Of a DNA stretch of 5,923 nt, positions 5,155-5,923 are shown piece after piece. The notes below the pieces were generated by a model. That model saw nothing but the letters and a program-made list of their open reading frames with translations, made no database searches and was not told the DNA's origin. Source of the stretch: JBGCDD01 sp045105075 (lineage in GTDB: Bacteria > Pseudomonadota > Alphaproteobacteria > Rhodobacterales > Rhodobacteraceae); contig JBGCDD010000058.1 in NCBI GenBank assembly GCA_045105075.1, positions 1-5,923 on the forward strand. The letters run 5' to 3'. The position numbers and the translations under genes were made by a program. The first letter of the stretch is position 1. The number at the start of each line of letters is the position of its first letter.

Positions 5155-5923
5155 TCAATCTGTCCCCGCGGGGACAGAGTCACCGCTGTCCTCATCCAAC
5201 TGGTTGAAAAATGCCTCGACCGCGGCCTCAAGGCGTTGGCGTTCAATGGCGCTGAAATCGCGATCAAGCTGCAATTCCAACCGCCCATCGGCGGCGGTAC
5301 ATTTGGCGGCCCCCTCGGGGCGGTTCAGCCGGAACGTGGTCTTGGCGGTCTTTTGCGCCACCGACTTTGGGCGCACCGGTTTGCGCAGCAGATAGGCCTT
5401 GAGGATCCGGGTCTCGTCCTCGGCGGTGCGCTGGGGTTCGCGCGCCAGCATCACGGCGAGGGCACGGATTTCCTTGGGGCGGTCATCAATGCGTTTGAGC
5501 ACATCCAACCCCAGCGCGCGCGGCAGCGTATCGACATGGGCCAGATGCTCGCCGATCTGTTCCAGCAGCCGCGCGAACTGACGGATATAGTGGCGCCGCT
5601 GCCGTCCGGACGACGCATAAAGCAGCGCAATCGCCGCCTCGATGCTGCCCACCTGCGGGTCCTCATTGTGATAGGACAGCGCCAGCTGCGCCATCTCGCC
5701 AAAGGAGATATCGCGGCGCACCAGGTTCTCGTCAACCATACGCCGGTAAAGCTGCTGGACGGTTTCGCCGCTGGCATTGATTGCGGCGGGAATGGTCGCA
5801 TAAATCGGGTCTTTGGTGTCGGCCAACAGCTCGCGGTAAGCGGTCAGACGGCGATAACCCTGGATCAACTCGTACCCGTCGCCGGCCTGTTCCACCCGGA
5901 TCGGATTGGACAGACCCAAGGCC
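5155..5923 (-). CDS. ParB/RepB-like partition protein, N-terminus outside window
   Basis: The last 256 codons of a minus-strand gene are present; the frame is open at the right edge, so the start is missing. The visible part opens with ALGLSNPIRVEQAGDGYELIQGYRRLTAYREL, the ParB N-terminal domain including its G-x-R-R nucleotide-binding box (QGYRRLTAYR). DENLVRRDISFGEMAQLAL follows, equivalent to the ENLxRxDL(S/N) block of ParB proteins, and then the helical DNA-binding part (IEAAIALLYASSGRQRRHYIRQFARLL). The C-terminal third is Arg/Lys-rich then acidic (NQLDEDSGD) and is less conserved. ParB proteins bind centromere-like sites and clamp DNA with CTP, working with a ParA ATPase; a parA gene would be expected beyond the right edge. 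No repC-like gene follows, so it is not a standard repABC operon. It could be a plasmid, chromid or orphan chromosomal partition factor. The family is clear, the biological role less so. Confidence 0.85.
   Translation of the reverse strand, partial: ALGLSNPIRVEQAGDGYELIQGYRRLTAYRELLADTKDPIYATIPAAINASGETVQQLYRRMVDENLVRRDISFGEMAQLALSYHNEDPQVGSIEAAIALLYASSGRQRRHYIRQFARLLEQIGEHLAHVDTLPRALGLDVLKRIDDRPKEIRALAVMLAREPQRTAEDETRILKAYLLRKPVRPKSVAQKTAKTTFRLNRPEGAAKCTAADGRLELQLDRDFSAIERQRLEAAVEAFFNQLDEDSGDSVPAGTD
5159..5178. repeat. 20-bp perfect palindrome at the 3' end of the ParB-like gene
   Basis: The half-site TCTGTCCCCG is followed directly by its exact complement CGGGGACAGA, centred between 5168 and 5169. 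It encodes the residues SVPAGT just before the final Asp and stop. In the transcript it would form a strong 8-bp stem with a 4-base loop, but no U-tract follows, so a classical intrinsic terminator is unlikely. It could be a protein-binding site or a 3'-end hairpin. Confidence 0.85.

Overview
The window looks like a piece of a GC-rich alphaproteobacterial genome, most likely from the Rhodobacterales (Roseobacter group). This rests on codon use, on a short ribbon-helix-helix protein with a very familiar N-terminus, and on the style of the ParB-like protein. It carries six protein genes, two of them cut by the window edges. There are no RNA genes, CRISPR arrays or insertion sequences that I can support.

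Left part (1-1032, minus strand): the N-terminal 344 codons of an envelope protein. It has a membrane-anchoring N-terminus, a BON domain plus BON-like repeats, and then a perfectly phased 14-residue tandem repeat (42-bp DNA units) that runs off the left edge. It is read divergently from a small ribbon-helix-helix regulator-like gene (1290-1583, plus), across a 257-bp intergenic region.

Centre (1584-4268, plus strand): a compact three-gene operon. It encodes a glyoxalase I-like VOC protein with all four metal ligands, a Tat-exported small subunit of the gluconate dehydrogenase subunit 3 type, and a GMC-family FAD oxidoreductase. The GMC protein has a C-x5-C-x3-C motif that could hold an Fe-S cluster. 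The operon is preceded by a 15-bp tandem repeat and a perfect 9-bp inverted repeat, and it ends in a strong intrinsic terminator. The two oxidoreductase subunits probably form a periplasmic dehydrogenase exported by the small subunit's Tat signal. No cytochrome subunit lies beside them, so the electron acceptor must be encoded elsewhere. The cytosolic VOC enzyme may process a reactive carbonyl linked to the same substrate, but this is inference.

Right part (4284-5923, minus strand): an FMN nitroreductase-family gene, convergent with the operon and with a good sigma70-like promoter, and then the C-terminal part of a ParB-like partition protein. The 3' end of the ParB-like gene contains a 20-bp perfect palindrome next to an AT-rich stretch. 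No repC-like gene follows it, so this is not a standard repABC locus.

The most interesting points are the VOC/Tat/GMC operon with its probable operator, the repeat-bearing BON protein, and the palindrome at the end of the ParB-like gene. I see no clear evidence of a wholly new system.
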